Below are positions 1 to 10,777 of a stretch of 64,000 nt of DNA, piece after piece. How positions within the stretch are numbered: position 1 is the first letter of the stretch; each line of letters begins with the position of its first letter. The notes below the pieces were generated by a model. The model made no database searches. It was not told the DNA's origin and worked only from the letters and a program-made list of their open reading frames with translations. A program made the position numbers and the translations under genes. This DNA comes from Cladorrhinum sp. PSN259 (lineage: Eukaryota > Ascomycota > Sordariomycetes > Sordariales > Podosporaceae): assembly GCA_033725935.1 (NCBI GenBank), contig MU867086.1:248001-312000 (forward strand), read 5' to 3'.

Positions 1-1295
1 GCACGGTGTGCAGCTCAAGACAAGGGCGCCATGAAATTTCCGCGTAAAGGAAGGTTTGGCATTATTAAAAAGAAACGCGACGCAAATTACATGATACGAT
101 ACCCCATCAATTGGACTTTTTTTCTTTACTTTCTGTTCGCATTGCCTTGAATCGGCTTGGATCGTGTTTGTGTTTGAGATAGTGCGAGGAGGAAATATAG
201 ACCAGACTGGGAAGGTGGTATGTACCTTTTTTTAAGCCAGGGGGTGGTTTTAATCACATTGGAGACAGACTATTCACGCGCTATTGCCTCGAAGTTCATG
301 CATACTCCCAAGAGCTTCCAGAAAGGAAATAGAGAGAAAAGACGACCTTTACTACCAAGCCTCCGGATCATCCAAGACTTTTGAGGCTCCCTTCGCGTCG
401 GGGTCGACTGGACGACAAAGTCTCTCTCCACTTTTACCCCTATAAAGTATCACCGAGCAATCCGTAACTTTCCCCCATTGTACAAGCTTCTTGATTCCCT
501 AGAGGTGATCACTTCTTTTTGGAGAATTTGTAATCTTGGCTTCAATGGCCGGGAATCTCTGAAGAGTTGGTTATCTTATTCTCATTGGCCTTACCTCGAA
601 TGTGTGATAATCGACCATAAAGGGGCTTTTTATTATTCGACGCTGATCACGATAAATGGACCAGATCGAGCATGCCGTGATGATGAGTTGATCCTATCCT
701 GTATCTTTCCAAGAGAGAGAGTGTGTGACAAAGTGCGACCGTGCCACTGTCCAGACCGAGCATGGGAATCTGGAACTGAAGTGTATTTTAGGTTATAATT
801 ACCCTTCCTCACTTTTAATGCTGTATCAATCCACCCACGTGGCGTGTGGCGTAAGCCAATCTCTCTCGCTTTTTTTCGGTTTTTTTTCGGGCGGTTTTTT
901 CCCCCACTGCCTACGAAGTGTATATATCATTTTGACTAAAATCCAATCAAGGCTTTCGCATATTTCAGGCTGCTGTTACATGATAAGTTTGATATATTTA
1001 ACCTAAAAAAATTGGGGATTGTGTCGTTTTGTTGTCATTCTAATACTACAATAAAGTCTTCGTTCTGCATTTTACATGAGATATTTGGTTATGCTACCCC
1101 ATATAATTTCTTTTCGTTTTTCGTTGCTTAACCTAACCTAACCTGAACTCCATTTTACTGCCCGTTCCCTATATCAGAAAAATCAAGCATAGTAAGTAAG
1201 AAAAATACTGTGACTGTCAAAATGTTATATACATACAACCTCGATCATCCAGCTCGCCTAAACCATTTTACTCCTGTTCCCCACCTCCGACAGTC
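1..1295. other. Window edge, no gene supported
   Basis: Stop-rich, T-rich sequence with only short frames that start at weak codons and resemble nothing I know. A short CCTAA-type triplication lies near 1129-1143; it is not the TTAGGG telomere unit. The right part is probably the 3' flank of the leftward gene that ends at 1296. Confidence 0.5.
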
Positions 1296-3650
1296 TCAAC
1301 CCAACTCCCCGGGATCTTCACATGTTCTATCTGTTGTTGTGTCCCCCTCTCCAGCCGCAGCGGTATTATTGACAGCCAACGCTACGCACCCTTGTACCTT
1401 GCTTATCCTGAGCGGTAAAGGGTGTAAACCAGGTAACTTCCTCTTACTGCTTTTTTTCGGTAAGGGTGGCGGCGGCGGGACGGACGCAACTGGCGAGACA
1501 TCATCCGAGTAGACTGATGACGAGACGGTACACATTGAGTGCATCGAGTAGATGGACTGTTTGAGGTGCATTTGTTGCTGTTGATTCTGTGTCTTTGCCG
1601 GTGCTTGTTGTGTTGAAACAGAGACAGGGACAGTGACAGGGGCAGCAGGGGCTGGGAGTAGTGATTTTGGCGAAATAGGAGGGGCAGGCTTCAGAGGTAA
1701 GGGGTAGAGGAGGGTAGTAAAGTTTATCTCGTCCTCTTCTCCGTATATGTTGCCGCATGAGCCTGATGAGGATGAAGAGCGGGGTGATAAGATCGGATGA
1801 AGAACCGGTACTGTAGTTGAGGACGAGAATTTGGTGGTGTCTTCCGGAGTGGAGGCGGAAGAGGTTGTTGTTGTTGTTGTTGTTGAGACTGAGCGAACGG
1901 AAAGGGAGAGGGGAGGGGGTTTGAGGGACTCGACGGAGAATCTGTCGACTGGGCCGAACGTGTGACAGGAGGGACGGAGGCCGCGATGAAGAGTGCGTGC
2001 TCGAGTGGGGATCCAATGAGGCGTGTAGAAGACTGGTTCTATTAGCTTTGAGGGCTTGCGTGAGGTGAGTGAACGGGTTGTTTTCGGGGTTTGTCCTTCC
2101 GTGGTTGAAGGTTTCACCGTGTAGTATGATGAGTCGGCTAGGGATTGGAGACTCGTCGATGCTGATGGGGTTTGATCTAGATGCGCGGTTGTGGGTGAAG
2201 TTGGGAGTAAAGTTTGTCCTTCTACCCAGGGCAGCACCAGGTTGCTGGTGTCGATGGAGATGTTGTAGTTGAGATCTCCTGCTATACCGGCACATTCCGG
2301 TGGTGGGAGTGCACAGCTTCGCACAACTTGGTAGACGCAGTATATGAGACTCCATCGGACTTTTCGTGTATCGGCTTGGGTGATCTTCTCGCCTTTGTCA
2401 ACTTTTGGTGGGAAGAAGACGGCGTCCTCCTCAAACTTCATGTATGCAATGACCAGCTTGTTTCGAAGGAGTGCCTTTTGCTTGTTGGTTGCCTTCGCCA
2501 CTGCCGCATGAGACACCAACCTCTGATCTGGTTTCAACTTGTCGCTTTTGGTGAGCCATGAGATCCTGCGTGAAGAAGTCTTGGGTACTAGCTCTGGTAT
2601 CAATGGTAGGGGGTGATTCAGGGCCGCATATCTGTTGCGTTGGTCGAACCCATGGACGATGTGCAAGATGGAACTTCCCGTTTGAAGTTGAGCCATGGTA
2701 GGTAGAGTTTTTGTAGTGAACTCGGTGTCTGCCAGATGCAGATATAAAGCATCCATGTCCTCATACATCAACTTGTAAACTTCTGGTTCAAATACGAGAG
2801 CCGGGGGGTCGATTGAGGCTGGCGGGTATCTCCCAAGTCTCTTGGTGAAGAATGCAGTGAGAAAGGTCCTGAAATGTTTGAGATGGGCCAGTTCCCCATG
2901 CGATAGCCTGATTTGAGCTTCAAGGAGATCGTCTTCCAAAAAGTTCCGAAGCATCTGACCGGCATTCCGGAGCTTAGCATCCATCTCACTCTTGGTTTGT
3001 CGTATGAGCTTCCTCGTGGCTGATGTGATTACCTGAAACTCGGGAATTGTGTTTAGCTTTTCGAACATTCCCACACAATGGCAGAGGGCATCAGTGTAGA
3101 GCTCTTTCAGTTGAAAGTGTTGGGCGAAATTAAGCATGGCCATGGCGTGGTAGGGCTGATTTGGCATATCGAGATATCCCTCCTCGTCCATGTAACACAG
3201 TATGCTATCCATGTTATCCTCATCAGGACATCTCAACTCCCTCAAGCTGTTGAGAAGACTGATAAGGGCTACCCCCAAGTGTTCCCCAACCACCGGTATC
3301 CTAAACACCCATGCGAACAGGTTGCGTATAGCCAAGTGATGAAGTGTCACTTCGACCTTGGTTGCAGTGGATGGTGCCGGGATGTACAGCTCAACCTTGT
3401 CATTGGGATTTGCGTCTCCCATGAGATCGTCAAGGAAGGCCTCTTCAGCATCATATCCTTGCCAGTCAGGCACATCTCTCACAACATATTTGGCGACAAG
3501 AGGGTGGCATTTGGCAGCAAGAAGAACATCAAGGTTGACCTTGAAGGACGGACCCCTTCTAGACTCACCTCTTCCATACAGATGAACAAGGCAGTTGCCA
3601 TCCCGGGTCCACAGCTCCGGATCCTTGAGATGCATGTTAGCAAGGGTCAT
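1296..3650 (-). CDS. Conserved fungal protein of unknown function (DUF8004-like)
   Basis: One open frame of 784 residues. The N-terminal 400 residues look folded, with the opening motif LWTRDGNCLVHLYGRGESRR, a PSFKV strand and a helical middle. The remaining 380 are disordered: a Ser/Thr/Pro-rich stretch with a seven-Thr run, a Gln run (QNQQQQ) and a PPPPPLPKKSSKRK block near the end. The pattern resembles the fungal DUF8004 family, a label I recall but could not check; the role is unknown. The 5' end is uncertain: a good acceptor (reverse strand, AAGTGCAG) sits directly before the ATG at 3650, so one or more upstream exons may be missing, for example from the frame at 3688-3930. The C-terminal 40 residues after the Lys/Arg block look less protein-like and might be spliced off. 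Confidence 0.7.
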   Translation of the reverse strand: MTLANMHLKDPELWTRDGNCLVHLYGRGESRRGPSFKVNLDVLLAAKCHPLVAKYVVRDVPDWQGYDAEEAFLDDLMGDANPNDKVELYIPAPSTATKVEVTLHHLAIRNLFAWVFRIPVVGEHLGVALISLLNSLRELRCPDEDNMDSILCYMDEEGYLDMPNQPYHAMAMLNFAQHFQLKELYTDALCHCVGMFEKLNTIPEFQVITSATRKLIRQTKSEMDAKLRNAGQMLRNFLEDDLLEAQIRLSHGELAHLKHFRTFLTAFFTKRLGRYPPASIDPPALVFEPEVYKLMYEDMDALYLHLADTEFTTKTLPTMAQLQTGSSILHIVHGFDQRNRYAALNHPLPLIPELVPKTSSRRISWLTKSDKLKPDQRLVSHAAVAKATNKQKALLRNKLVIAYMKFEEDAVFFPPKVDKGEKITQADTRKVRWSLIYCVYQVVRSCALPPPECAGIAGDLNYNISIDTSNLVLPWVEGQTLLPTSPTTAHLDQTPSASTSLQSLADSSYYTVKPSTTEGQTPKTTRSLTSRKPSKLIEPVFYTPHWIPTRARTLHRGLRPSCHTFGPVDRFSVESLKPPPLSLSVRSVSTTTTTTTSSASTPEDTTKFSSSTTVPVLHPILSPRSSSSSGSCGNIYGEEDEINFTTLLYPLPLKPAPPISPKSLLPAPAAPVTVPVSVSTQQAPAKTQNQQQQMHLKQSIYSMHSMCTVSSSVYSDDVSPVASVPPPPPLPKKSSKRKLPGLHPLPLRISKVQGCVALAVNNTAAAGEGDTTTDRTCEDPGELG

Positions 3651-4837
3651 CCTGCACTTGGGAAAGGATCACCTCAACTCACCCTCTTTAGGCTATCCCA
3701 CGGGGTACAAGCTTTCCCGGCGCCATCCCATCGTTTAATGCTCGATACGGGGGAGGAGGCCTTTTGTTCCATAAAATTGAGGTTTTCGTAGCATCAACTG
3801 TCAGGACAGATAGATGGGATGTGGTGAGAAAGATGGCCTCGAGCTGAGACAGACCGAACGGCCGTTGGAATAAGGTTTGTTCCTCCAGGCAATTCCGGAT
3901 GCTGAACCTGGGAGGCGGCAGGGAATTCACTGAGTGGCCGATAATCCCGGAAGCAGGAGCGGTGAAATGGTTTACAATTCCATCCTAGGCAGAGTGAATG
4001 GAATGACGACTCGTGGTATATCGAACATCAAAGAGAATAGCATGGGTGCCATCTTGGAGTAAAAGGGAAAGATCCGCATGTTCCGTTAAGACCGAGTACG
4101 TCAGCAACAGATCAAAGTCAGATCAAAGTCAGATCAAAGTCAGATCAAACTTTATTACGAAATGGAGCACTGGGCCTGCATGTCCTGCCGGCCGACGACT
4201 TGTGCTGTGGTACGGATTACATGTTACACGCATCCTTCGATTTCTTGAAGAATGGATGCTCTGACCCTGCTGAATGGCTTCTAGAAAGAATGCTCGTTCC
4301 CGTTGGCCTTGTGGGACACACTTGGTCTCAGACACCAGCACAACGACGAAATGTCATATGGTCGAAACAAACCGCGAGGTCAAGATCACGTCTTAGTTAC
4401 GTGTGTGGTGCAATGGAGTAATCCGGGTAGCAGGTTTCGGTTTTTGTGAGGACCTGTCCCTAGCTCTAGTTTAGTGAACGGGCCAAAGGCGGCCAAAGGC
4501 AGCCACGCGAAGACACTCCATGGTCGTTTCTCCGGTGAAAGATGGAATCGGAAACGATGGTGCATCCATGCAAAGGAAAGAAGTACCTCCAAGCTCGGAA
4601 GGAGTAACGTGGGGTGGTGGGTTAGGGTTGTTGATGTCGGTACCCCCCACAAAATTAATTGTGCCAAGCGCGTCGGCTGGCTTCTGGCCATCTCCAGCGC
4701 GTCAAGCTCCCAGTGGCTCCCAACACTCTGGGGACCAAAAGTTCCGAGCTGCATTCATCTTGCGGCGGGGAGACAGGGGAGCTCCCAGAACATCACAACG
4801 TTTCCCAGAGCCTTACAAATCTGTTATGTAGAACGCG
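3651..4837. other. Divergent promoter region between the DUF8004-like gene and ro-2
   Basis: No gene supported. It separates two genes that point away from each other, so it should hold both promoters. Several overlapping frames on both strands (4129-4851) have no recognisable content. It contains the 11-bp tandem repeat listed separately. Confidence 0.5.
4109..4150. repeat. 11-bp tandem repeat, 3.8 copies
   Basis: The unit AGATCAAAGTC occurs three times exactly and then once in part. It lies in the divergent promoter region, about 690 bp upstream of the dynactin p62 start. Confidence 0.9.
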
Positions 4838-6656
4838 ATGGCGCCTTTTAATCCATACACATACATTCAATGTCCCTGCTCAGATTCATCCCCACTTGGT
4901 CGACCGGCCGATGCAAACTCGCCAACCGACCCCGAGGCCGAGGAGGACGAACGCACTTTCGACCCCCGTGCCCCGCGCTCAAATTACAGCCTCTACCCGC
5001 TTGAATATCTCTTGTATTGCGGAGATTGCCACCAGATACGATGCCCTCGCTGTGTCGCCGAAGAGATTGTCACATATTATTGTCCCAGTTGTCTGTTTGA
5101 GGTGCCAAGTAGCAACCTTAAGAGCGAAGGCAACAGGTATAGCCCGTCAATATCTCCGTTGCTCTCTTCGCATTGCTGACGACTCCTGCTCCCCCTCCAG
5201 ATGCACCCGCAGCTGCTTCCAATGTCCCATCTGTATCGGCCCCCTATCCGTAACAACCCAGGAGACGAGACCCCCAGATCCGAGTCTCCTAACCGCTGAC
5301 AATGCACCGCACTCGGGCGCATACGCCCTGACATGCTCCTACTGCAACTGGAGCTCGACCGAGATTGGCATCAAATTTGACAAGCCCAACAGCATCCACG
5401 CTCAACTGGCTAAGATCCGAAACGGTGGCGAGCCCAGACTTACGGCTAAGGAACGCAAGGAGCGGATGAAGGAGCTGTCACATCGAGATGATCCCGCTGC
5501 CGCTGCAGCAAGGGAAGAGATTTCTGCACAACCTGTGGACTTGGAGAACCAATTTGCAAATCTGAAGGCTTTCTACAGCAGCCAACTCGCCGACCCAACC
5601 GCGGGGGATAATGGTCTCTCTTCGCTGGGCGACTTGGGCTTCTCGTCTCCCTCGTCACTTTCTCGGATAATGAGTCTGTACACTGGAGGCAAGCTGAGCG
5701 AGAATAAGGCCAAGTCCCGCTTGGGCGCCATGCGAGAAGCTCTGACATCCGATGAGGGCCTCTTGGTCAGTAATCTTGACGAGTCTCCGCTCATCTCCCA
5801 ACTCCATATTTCCGATCACTGCGACACTGCTTCGACGGAACAAATCATCAACCAACCCCCCAACCTCGGCGAACCCCTTTTACACGGCGCATCCCGCTTT
5901 ACCTCCTCTCTCCGCCCAATCCCCTACCTCCTTCGCACGAAACGATCGAAGCGCTGCCCAGCCTGTAGACACATCATCAGCAAGCCCGAATCCAAGGTGC
6001 AGACGAACAGGTTTCGCATTCGCCTTGTAGCAGGCAATTACATCCCCAGCATCACCATCAAGCCATTGGTTCTGCCTAGTCCTAGTGGGTCCAGCTCCAC
6101 CAGTGCAGGAGAATTGCTCACCCCGCTCAAGCCGGTACATTATCTCTTGCAGTTTAAGAACCCCATTTTCGAGACCATCAAAGTCACTCTCGCAACGCCA
6201 GCCGCTACACCGGGAAGGTTCGCTTCCAAGGTGACTGTGCTATGCCCTCAGTTTGACATTGACGCGAACACGGATGTCTGGGATGAGGCGCTGAAGGATA
6301 ACGACCGCAGCGACAAATCTAGCAGATCTTCGGGTAGTCATACTCGGCAGCGTAGGGGCACCGAGGCCGGGTATCAGCTGGAGGTGGGCAAGATTTGGGA
6401 GCGCGGTCGAAACTGGGTTAGCATTGTTGTTGAGGTAGTCCCTGCCAGTCTTCGGTTGGAAGACGGGGGGATGTTACGGGAAGACGAGGATGTGTTAGAG
6501 ATACCCATGTTTGTGAGAATTGAGTGGGAGGTGGAGAATGGTGGTGATGATGGAGGCATTAGCTCGGCAACAGCAGGGAAGGATCGAGAGCAAAAGGAGA
6601 AGAGGGAGCTGGCGTATTGGTGTGTGCTTGGAATAGGAAAGATCAAGCAGAATTGA
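4838..6656 (+). CDS. ro-2: Dynactin subunit 4 (p62), RO-2 orthologue
   Basis: Two exons, 4838-5136 and 5201-6656, encode 584 residues; the 64-nt intron ends in CCCTCCAG. p62 is a pointed-end component of dynactin, the activator that couples dynein to cargo and nuclei; loss of ro-2 in Neurospora gives ropy hyphae and poor nuclear migration. The N-terminal 130 residues carry the expected array of CxxC zinc motifs (CGDC, CPRC, CPSC, CTRSCFQCPIC, then CSYC), and splicing joins the third and fourth cleanly. A second Cys pair (CPAC) follows near residue 380, then the beta-rich C-terminal half. The start MAPFNPYTYIQCPC lies in a different frame from the longer upstream frame that begins at 4659, which is therefore rejected. 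Length fits fungal p62. Confidence 0.93.
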
Positions 6657-6769
6657 GAGGCCGGAAAAAAAAAGGCGTGATGACGAAAAAGTTAGATGGA
6701 TGATAGATACCCCCTTGAGTTGGCATAAAAAATAAAAAATAATTGATTTTCTACGTATCCCTTCGAACC

Positions 6770-7992
6770 CTAAGCAGCAAACTGCTCCTCATACCCAGTC
6801 AAGCAGTACCGATACCGCACATCATTCTTGTGCAGCTTGGTCAAAGTCTCGGCCAGGTTCTCCTTTGTGATTTTCACCTCCTGAACCCAAGTCTTGATCC
6901 CCTTGTCGGCAGCCAACTGCAACATGGCCAGCACTTCCTTGCGACTTCCCAGGTGACTGCTCCCAAAGAAACACCCGTTGCTCAAAAAGGTCTGATTGCG
7001 CACTTTGATCCCGTCGCCCTCGGGCAATCCCACGCTAACCCACTTGGCGTGAACGTCCAGCAGGCTCAGATAAGCGTCTAGATCGAACCCTTCGAAGCTG
7101 TTGGCGGTGTTGACGATCAGGTCGAACGACATTTTGTGGGATCCCTCGTTCCAGTTCGGGTCGGAAGTGGCCAGGAACCCGTCGGCGCCCATCGCGAGCG
7201 CGTCTGCCTCCTTGGCGTGCGTGCGGGAGATTACCCAGGTTTCCGCTCCCAGTGCTTTGGAGAATAAGAGCCCCAGGTGGCCGATTCCGCCGAGGCCTAC
7301 GATTCCTACCTTCTTGCCTGGGCCGGCTCCGTTGCGGACCAAGGGGGAAAAGGCGGTTAAGCCTGCGCAGAGCATTGGGGCGGCGACTGTTGATGGGAGG
7401 GCATCGGGGATTGGGAAGACCCTTTGAAATTCAGTTAGTTACGGGCGGGGGGAGGAAAGGAAAGATAATGAAAGGGGAAGGAAAGATATACCAGTGTTCA
7501 TGAGTGCGGACGTGGGAGGAGTACCCGCCCTGAGAGACAATGCCGGTGTCAGGCCAGACGGCGCCGTACGTGTCGAGCTGCTTGGTACAGTACGTCTCGT
7601 TGTCGTTCTTGCACTGGCGGCAGTCGAGGCAGGAGTAGCTCTGGGCGCCGACGCCGACGCGCTGGCCTTCTTTGACGAGGGTCACTTTGGGACCTACGCG
7701 GATGGCGGTGCCGACGATTTCTTGGAAGAGGGAATTCGTTATTAGAAAAGATATTTGGATGATAAGAAAGAAAGAGAGCCAGCTCACCATGTCCAACCGC
7801 CAGAGGAAACTTTTGCTCTCCCCAACCGCCATTGATGGTATGAACATCACTTCCACAAACACCGCAGGCCTCTACCTTGATGTCGACATCGTAGTCGCCG
7901 AACGGCTTGGGTTGGAACTCGTTCTTGTGGAAATCCAGCCAGGTATCTGGTCCATTGACCTGGAAGCCGGTGAAAGTATCTGGGTAAGGCAT
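6770..7992 (-). CDS. Zinc-dependent alcohol dehydrogenase (cinnamyl-alcohol/ADH6-type)
   Basis: Three exons (7788-7992, 7492-7720, 6770-7421) give 361 residues; introns are 67 and 70 nt. The medium-chain dehydrogenase marks are all present: CGVCGSDVH (catalytic zinc Cys46), GHE at the first junction (zinc/proton relay, His68-Glu69), a structural-zinc Cys cluster CLDCRQCKNDNETYC, and the nucleotide fold VGIVGLGGIGHLG. Members of this group, such as yeast Adh6/Adh7, are cytosolic NADPH-dependent reductases of aliphatic and aromatic aldehydes. Splicing rebuilds VGHEIVGTA and EHWVFPIPD, both family-typical, which supports the junctions. The gene converges on ro-2 with only 113 bp between stops, so the 3' ends may overlap. 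Substrate cannot be read from the sequence. Confidence 0.93.
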
Positions 7993-8959
7993 TGTTTTTG
8001 AAGCTATTCGCAAAAGGTGTACAAACACCAATATCAAGGTCAACAAAGAGTTAGATATAATACCGTCGTCACCAAATCTCAACTGTCTCGCAAGCTAGAA
8101 AACAAACACAACTCATCCCACAGTTGGGCACCCCCCACCATTTTATCAGAGAGCTCATCGGCTCTGACCAATTCGTGCATCCGTGGGCAGACAACGAGGG
8201 GTAAGCTCGCGCGGCGCTCGCTCGGCAACGTGGAAAGAAACCCCCAACTCTTCCCTCTGCGATATTATCCATGAATCCGTTCTAGCGATAGCAATTGACC
8301 CGACCTCGGTCACCGGCTGCAGCAAAAAAGGAACGGAAGTGGAAAGCAAGAAAGAGCACAACCAATCCGATGTTACACTGCCCCGTGGTGTCTACCCCGC
8401 CGTACGTGCAATACCCCGCCAGGATGTTGCTTAAAGGCGATGAAGTGACAGGGCTTGGCGCCTTTCTTCAGCAAAAACCCCACATATCGAGTGGGACTGG
8501 ATGTTGTGCCGGTTTTCCCACGAATGAGGTTTCTTTCCGTCTGCCGTGGCTTATGTACAAAAGGGTAACGTCCCTCAGAAAGGTGTCTGATATCATATCT
8601 CGGCGGTTCCCAGAACCGGGCTCCAGACGGACTACGATGAAGATTTTTGACAGACATCAGGGCGCGAAGCTTGATAATGCATTGAGGGAGTTGGGAACAC
8701 ATGCTGTGTTAAGATCTTGATCCGTATGGCAATTGGGATACGCCATGTTATTTCGGCAATTTTATTGTCGAGTCTGGCGCTACGACAAAAAGCCGGCCAT
8801 CGTATCTGTCGCGAAGCGGCTTGCAGACGAGAAGGCCTCAGCGACCCGAGACCAGAATCCCACGTGGGCTTGCTGAGGGAGCCATGACTTTGGGGGCCCT
8901 CATTATTCCACTGAAACTCATAATGGACAGGTTCTCGTGCCATTGTGTATGCCAACCGA
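7993..8959. other. Promoter of the alcohol dehydrogenase; otherwise empty
   Basis: Frames such as 8295-8720 have no recognisable content. The left part must hold the dehydrogenase promoter and the right end the 3' flank of the DUF7704-like gene. Confidence 0.5.
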
Positions 8960-9481
8960 TCATGCATTCTTCGTCGCCTTCTTGTCCTGTCCACCAAGTC
9001 CAATTCCAGCTAGGAAGGCCAATCGCATCGTCGCGCCAAAATATACGAATGGTATATTGCCAATGTCGATGGAGTTCCAGTTGGAGATATCCCAGTAAAT
9101 CTGGACTCCCAGCTGCCGCACTGTGTAAAGATGGCCAATGTCGCCAACCAGCAGACAGAAGAGGACTGCCTTCCAGACACGGAGATCGGACGTCGAGCGC
9201 AGGACGATGGCTTCGTTGATGGCAAAGAAGAAGTAGAGATTGGCGAGCTGCGACAGTACAATTGATGTCCCAATCGGTATCGGTGAGGGGGCGGAGGCGG
9301 CGTGGGTGAGTTTGAGATAGGTGGGTTGGTCAAAGAAAGCAAAGTACGCGCCGACGAGGGCCGAGATTGGTTCGACGAGGAGGAAGAAGAGGCGGTATGG
9401 CACTGGAAGGTTGAAACCAAGTTGCCCAACCGCCGGCGCTGCAGTCCCAGCCTTGTTGCCGTTGTTGCCTGAACTGGTCAT
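8960..9481 (-). CDS. Four-helix membrane protein, DUF7704-like
   Basis: Single exon, 173 residues from the ATG at 9481; two extra codons upstream would need a TTG start. Four hydrophobic helices are visible: LFFLLVEPISALVGAYFAF, the helix of SIVLSQLANLYFFFAINEA, VWKAVLFCLLVGDIGHLYTV, and IPFVYFGATMRLAFLAGIG. The helix order and the signatures VLRSTSDLRVWK and GDIGHLY match a widespread ascomycete family that I recall as DUF7704. No enzymatic residues are obvious and the function is unknown. It is head-to-head with the eS7 gene, 367 bp between start codons, so they may share a bidirectional promoter. The basic tail QDKKATKNA is probably cytosolic. Confidence 0.85.
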   Translation of the reverse strand: MTSSGNNGNKAGTAAPAVGQLGFNLPVPYRLFFLLVEPISALVGAYFAFFDQPTYLKLTHAASAPSPIPIGTSIVLSQLANLYFFFAINEAIVLRSTSDLRVWKAVLFCLLVGDIGHLYTVRQLGVQIYWDISNWNSIDIGNIPFVYFGATMRLAFLAGIGLGGQDKKATKNA

Positions 9482-9848
9482 CTTCAAAGGCTTTGTCGCG
9501 ACAATCTAAAAGTTTAAATTCTGATGAGGAACTGATGATGATTTGGAGCAGCACCGAGCCCAAAGTCAACAAAATGGCCCAAGCTCCGCAGAGTCCCTGG
9601 TTCCTGAAGCTTTGACCAACTTCAATTTCTGCCCCACTTTACCAGGCCTCCATATTAGGCCAGCCAACACCGCCTGCCCCTCCAAGCACGCTGCAGCAAA
9701 AAGTCCCACCAGAAATTTCCAGGGCTTGCAAACCCTAGCGGCCAATTGGGCAAACCTCCACTTCAACATTTTCCTGGTCAACACCACCGCAATCTTGCTG
9801 AGCCCGCTGCGAGATCCCTCCGAACGACCATCGACGACAACAGCCAAA
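9482..9848. other. Bidirectional promoter of the DUF7704-like gene and eS7
   Basis: 367 bp between divergent start codons. It contains the telobox-like site listed at 9730-9738. The eS7 leader immediately upstream of the ATG is C- and A-rich. Confidence 0.6.
9730..9738 (+). promoter_or_regulatory. Telobox-like element of the ribosomal-protein promoter
   Basis: AAACCCTAG lies 111 bp upstream of the eS7 ATG. CCCTAA-type (Tbf1/telobox) sites are common in fungal ribosomal-protein promoters. Here the call rests on one match of about 8 bases, so chance is possible. Confidence 0.4.
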
Positions 9849-10777
9849 ATGTCTGCCCCCAGCCTCAGCAAGATCGCGGCCAACAGCCCCTCCCGCCAGA
9901 ACCCCTCTGAGCTGGAGTCCAGCATCGCTGGTGCTCTCCACGATCTCGAGGCCAACACTGCCGACCTCAAGGCCGCTCTCCGCCCTCTGCAGTTCGTCAA
10001 TGCCCGTGAGGTATGAAATAATAAAATCCCAAGCCACAATATCGACCGATCCCCGAAAAACATCCTGTTCCACCGACGTATCGCGAGACCGAAAGCCGAA
10101 ATCATGTTTTCGTTGCTCTCGCAGAACGTTCGGGAGTCGCATATAATTGGGAGATTGATCGCTCTTGATCCATCATGATATCCACTTAACAGCGCGGAAT
10201 AGGACGGGAAGCGGTCCATGGAATGCATTGTCATCCAGGAGCTCGCACGCTGACATATGGTCTGTAATAGATCGATGTTGGCCACGGCAAGAAGGCTATT
10301 GTCATCTTTGTCCCCGTTCCTTCCCTCCAGGGCTTCCACCGTGTTCAGCAGCGGTAAGTTTTTTATCCTCATTCGCACCTCAGTCCACCGATAACTAACA
10401 GTAGTCTCAGCTTGACCCGTGAGCTCGAGAAGAAGTTCTCCGACCGCCACGTCCTCATCCTCGCTTCGCGCCGCATTCTCCCCCGTCCCAAGCGCTCTGC
10501 CCGCTCTCGCAACCTCCAGACCCAGAAGCGCCCCCGCTCCCGCACTCTCACTGCTGTCCACGACGCTATCCTCACCGACCTCGTCTACCCCGTCGAGATC
10601 GTTGGCAAGCGTCTCCGCACCAAGGAGGACGGCTCCAAGACCCTCAAGGTCATCCTCGACGAGAAGGAGCGCGGCGGTGTTGACTACAGACTCGACACCT
10701 ACTCTGAGGTCTACAAGCGCCTCACTGGCCGTGGTGTCATCTTCGAGTTCCCCCAGACCGGTGCCACTGAGTACTAA
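9849..10777 (+). CDS. rps7: 40S ribosomal protein eS7
   Basis: Three exons, 9849-10010, 10271-10353 and 10411-10777, encode 203 residues. The spliced protein is a full eS7, a small-subunit protein needed for pre-18S processing. Landmarks are SELESSIAGALHDLE, KKAIVIFVPVPSLQGFHRVQ, the basic block LILASRRILPRPKRSARSRN, LVYPVEIVGKR, and the C-terminal VDYRLDTYSEVYKRLTGR. Introns are 260 and 57 nt; the long first intron is typical of highly expressed fungal ribosomal-protein genes. Codon use is strongly biased to C-ending codons, as expected for high expression. The second junction splits one Arg codon (VQQ-R-LTREL). The DUF7704-like gene lies head-to-head upstream. Confidence 0.97.

Noticed and set aside
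1129..1147. CCTAA repeats as a telomere relic
   Set aside because: The unit lacks the third C of CCCTAA and only three copies are present.
1501..2355. 284-codon reverse frame inside the DUF8004-like gene
   Set aside because: Shifted frame of the low-complexity tail; Asn and Leu/Arg runs only reflect the trinucleotide repeats.
4659..4837. N-terminal extension of the dynactin p62 frame
   Set aside because: It lies in the exon 2 frame upstream of the intron; the Cys-rich N-terminus is encoded in the other frame from 4838.
10011..10270. Possible snoRNA in the first eS7 intron
   Set aside because: Ribosomal-protein introns can host C/D snoRNAs, but no good RTGATGA box paired with a CTGA box and terminal stem was found.
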